From: Bacteroidales bacterium
GTDB lineage: Bacteria > Bacteroidota > Bacteroidia > Bacteroidales > F082
DNA: 64,000 nt
NCBI GenBank assembly: GCA_030683155.1
Contig: JAUXMV010000023.1
Span: 1 to 64,000 of the forward strand
Reading direction: 5' to 3'
Part shown: positions 62,559 to 64,000 of the stretch, piece by piece
Layout: the number at the start of each line of letters is the position of its first letter
How positions within the stretch are numbered: the first letter of the stretch is position 1
Position numbers and translations under genes: made by a program
Notes under the pieces: generated by a model
Database searches by the model: none
Seen by the model: only the letters and a program-made list of their open reading frames with translations
What the model was told of the DNA's origin: nothing

Positions 62559-63809
62559 ATGAAATTCATTATAAACAACATAAAAGAACTTGTCGGGGTA
62601 GAATCCGAGCCAAAGTTACTCATCAGGGGTAAAGAGATGTCAAATCTTGAAATTATTCGCGATGCTTTTGTGGTAATAATTGATGGTATAATAACTGACT
62701 TTGGCTCAGCCGATTCAGAGGAATATAAATCTTATTTCACCAGCAATAATTTTGAAATAATCGATGCTGAGGGCGGACATGTTTTTCCTTCCTTCTGCGA
62801 TTCACACACACATTTGGTTTATCCTGCTTCCCGCGAAATTGAGTATATCGATAAGATAAAAGGGCTTTCGTATGAAGAAATTGCCAAAAGAGGTGGGGGA
62901 ATCCTGAATTCTGCACAAAAGATGCAGCATGCCTCTGAGGAAGATCTGTATGAAAGTGCATGGTATCGCCTTGAAGAAATTGCGAATTTTGGAACGGGCG
63001 CTGTGGAAATTAAAAGTGGCTATGGTCTTAGCACCGAGTCGGAGCTGAAAATGCTTCGCGTTATCAGAAAACTGAAAGAAAAATCTGGTTTAAGCATAAA
63101 ATCAACCTTTCTTGGAGCTCACGCTGTACCTTTGGAATATCGTGACAGGCAAACCGAATATGTCGATCTGATTATAAATGAAATGATTCCAATGGTCGCC
63201 TCTGAAGAACTGGCTGATTTCATTGATGTATTTTGTGATAAAGGCTTTTTTACCGTCGAGGATACCGATCGTATTCTTAATGCCGGAATGAAATATGGGC
63301 TGCGGCCAAAAATACATGCAAACGAACTGGCGCGTTCAGGCGGAATACAGGTGGGCGTAAAATATAACGCTTTGTCAGTCGACCATCTTGAATACACTGA
63401 AGAGGAGGAAATTGAAGCCTTGCTCAATTCTGATACAATGCCGACAATTTTGCCCGGTGCTGCCTTTTTTCTGAATATGCCTTATTCTCCAGCCAGAAAA
63501 ATGATTGATGCTGGATTGCCGGTTGCAATGGCAAGTGATTTCAATCCAGGCTCTTCGCCTTCCGGAAATATGCAGCTTATTCTTTCAATGGCCAGCATTT
63601 TATATCGTATGACACCTGAAGAAGGTATCAATGCAACCACATTGAACGGCGCCTATGCTATGGATTTAAGCCATGAACTGGGAAGTATCGCAAAGGGGAA
63701 AATAGCAAATCTGTTTATCACAAAGCCGATACCCAATATAGCCTATATGCCTTATTATTATGGAACTAACAAAATATCTAAAACCATTCTCAACGGTATC
63801 TTGCGTTAG
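62559..63809 (+). CDS. hutI: Imidazolonepropionase
   Basis: This Zn/Fe-dependent amidohydrolase opens the imidazolone ring in histidine degradation, giving N-formimino-L-glutamate. Motifs are CDSHTHLVYPASREIEY (metal His pair and substrate Arg), FLGAHAVPLEY, KIHANELARSGG, and SDFNPGSSPSGNMQ with the catalytic Asp. The 416 residues from the ATG at 62559 are the usual length; a TTG two codons earlier is possible. The next gene encodes the following pathway step. Confidence 0.95.
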   Translation: MKFIINNIKELVGVESEPKLLIRGKEMSNLEIIRDAFVVIIDGIITDFGSADSEEYKSYFTSNNFEIIDAEGGHVFPSFCDSHTHLVYPASREIEYIDKIKGLSYEEIAKRGGGILNSAQKMQHASEEDLYESAWYRLEEIANFGTGAVEIKSGYGLSTESELKMLRVIRKLKEKSGLSIKSTFLGAHAVPLEYRDRQTEYVDLIINEMIPMVASEELADFIDVFCDKGFFTVEDTDRILNAGMKYGLRPKIHANELARSGGIQVGVKYNALSVDHLEYTEEEEIEALLNSDTMPTILPGAAFFLNMPYSPARKMIDAGLPVAMASDFNPGSSPSGNMQLILSMASILYRMTPEEGINATTLNGAYAMDLSHELGSIAKGKIANLFITKPIPNIAYMPYYYGTNKISKTILNGILR

Positions 63810-63845
63810 TCATCTGAAAATTTTTAAACCAAATAGAAATCCTGC

Positions 63846-64000
63846 ATGAAAAAATTAATTGAATGTGTGCCCAATTTCAGCGAAGGGCGAGATATGGGAA
63901 TTATAAAACAAATTACAGATCAGATTGAAAGTGTAGAAGGCGTTCGTTTGCTCGATGTTGACCCGGGTGCAGCCACCAACCGTACAGTAGTTACAATGGT
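63846..64000 (+). CDS. Glutamate formimidoyltransferase (N-terminal part, cut by window edge)
   Basis: The frame starting at 63846 encodes MKKLIECVPNFSEGRD and continues to the window end with LLDVDPGAATNRTVVTM. This is the conserved start of the formiminotransferase domain, which moves the formimino group of N-formiminoglutamate to tetrahydrofolate. It follows hutI by 36 bases, in line with a histidine degradation operon. Whether a cyclodeaminase domain is fused to it is not visible. Only 51 residues are in the window. Confidence 0.88.
   Translation, partial: MKKLIECVPNFSEGRDMGIIKQITDQIESVEGVRLLDVDPGAATNRTVVTM

Overview
The window looks like a chromosomal segment of a member of the Bacteroidota. 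Four things support this. Genes are preceded again and again by the phylum's -7 promoter element TAnnTTTG, in four places with TTTG 18-22 bases upstream. A secreted protein carries a type IX secretion (T9SS) sorting domain. The primary sigma factor has the short Bacteroidota form. The large secreted protease ends in BACON-type repeats. The order or genus cannot be read from this sequence. No rRNA, tRNA, CRISPR array, insertion sequence or prophage was recognised. Nearly every gene is a housekeeping or metabolic gene.

Layout. 1-6616: a secreted M6-type zinc protease running off the left edge, an orphan LytTR regulator with a degenerate receiver, and a T9SS-exported protein. 6650-11484 (minus): a fused FAD/Fe-S oxidoreductase, a DUF1338 (2-oxoadipate dioxygenase-like) protein and lipoate-protein ligase, with typA divergent from the ligase. 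13414-14526: a LEA14-like lipoprotein and an unknown protein. 14628-18483 (minus): a carotenoid operon crtI-crtB-(unknown)-idi-crtZ with no lycopene cyclase. 18761-20145: a cation/proton antiporter split in two by a one-base slip in a G7 run. 20213-24952: rpsO, pnp, rpoD, rpe and a single-domain receiver. 25098-28008: dipeptidase, secreted nitroreductase and secreted metallo-hydrolase. 28108-37322 (minus): a four-gene glycogen operon (debranching enzyme, GT4 synthase, GH57 enzyme, GT3-GT35 fusion) with an excellent promoter and terminator. 37541-43439: S9 peptidase, prfC and a secreted protein usually mislabelled asparagine synthetase B. 43453-47046 (minus): bifunctional nuclease, nucleoside transporter, thyA, folA. 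47440-49734: membrane pyrophosphatase behind a long leader with an 18-bp palindrome. 49798-57613 and on to 59081 (mostly minus): HD hydrolase, P-loop kinase, beta-helix lipoprotein, an Nramp relative without the family's metal motifs, aroE, DUF368, aldehyde dehydrogenase and a TPR protein. 59395-64000: glmM, a small basic protein, recR, a MORN-repeat protein, hutI and the start of a glutamate formimidoyltransferase.

How the genes work together. Three metabolic modules are nearly self-contained: glycogen synthesis and breakdown, C40 carotenoid synthesis, and nucleoside/thymidylate/folate metabolism. The last two genes begin a histidine degradation (hut) cluster that continues to the right. I found no clearly new multi-gene defence or signalling system. 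The items most worth a second look are the G7 frame break in the antiporter, the perfect 17-bp inverted repeat that sets two divergent -7 boxes in mirror image between recR and the MORN gene, the palindrome in the pyrophosphatase leader, the identical BACON repeats, the motif-less Nramp protein and the unknown protein at 14071.
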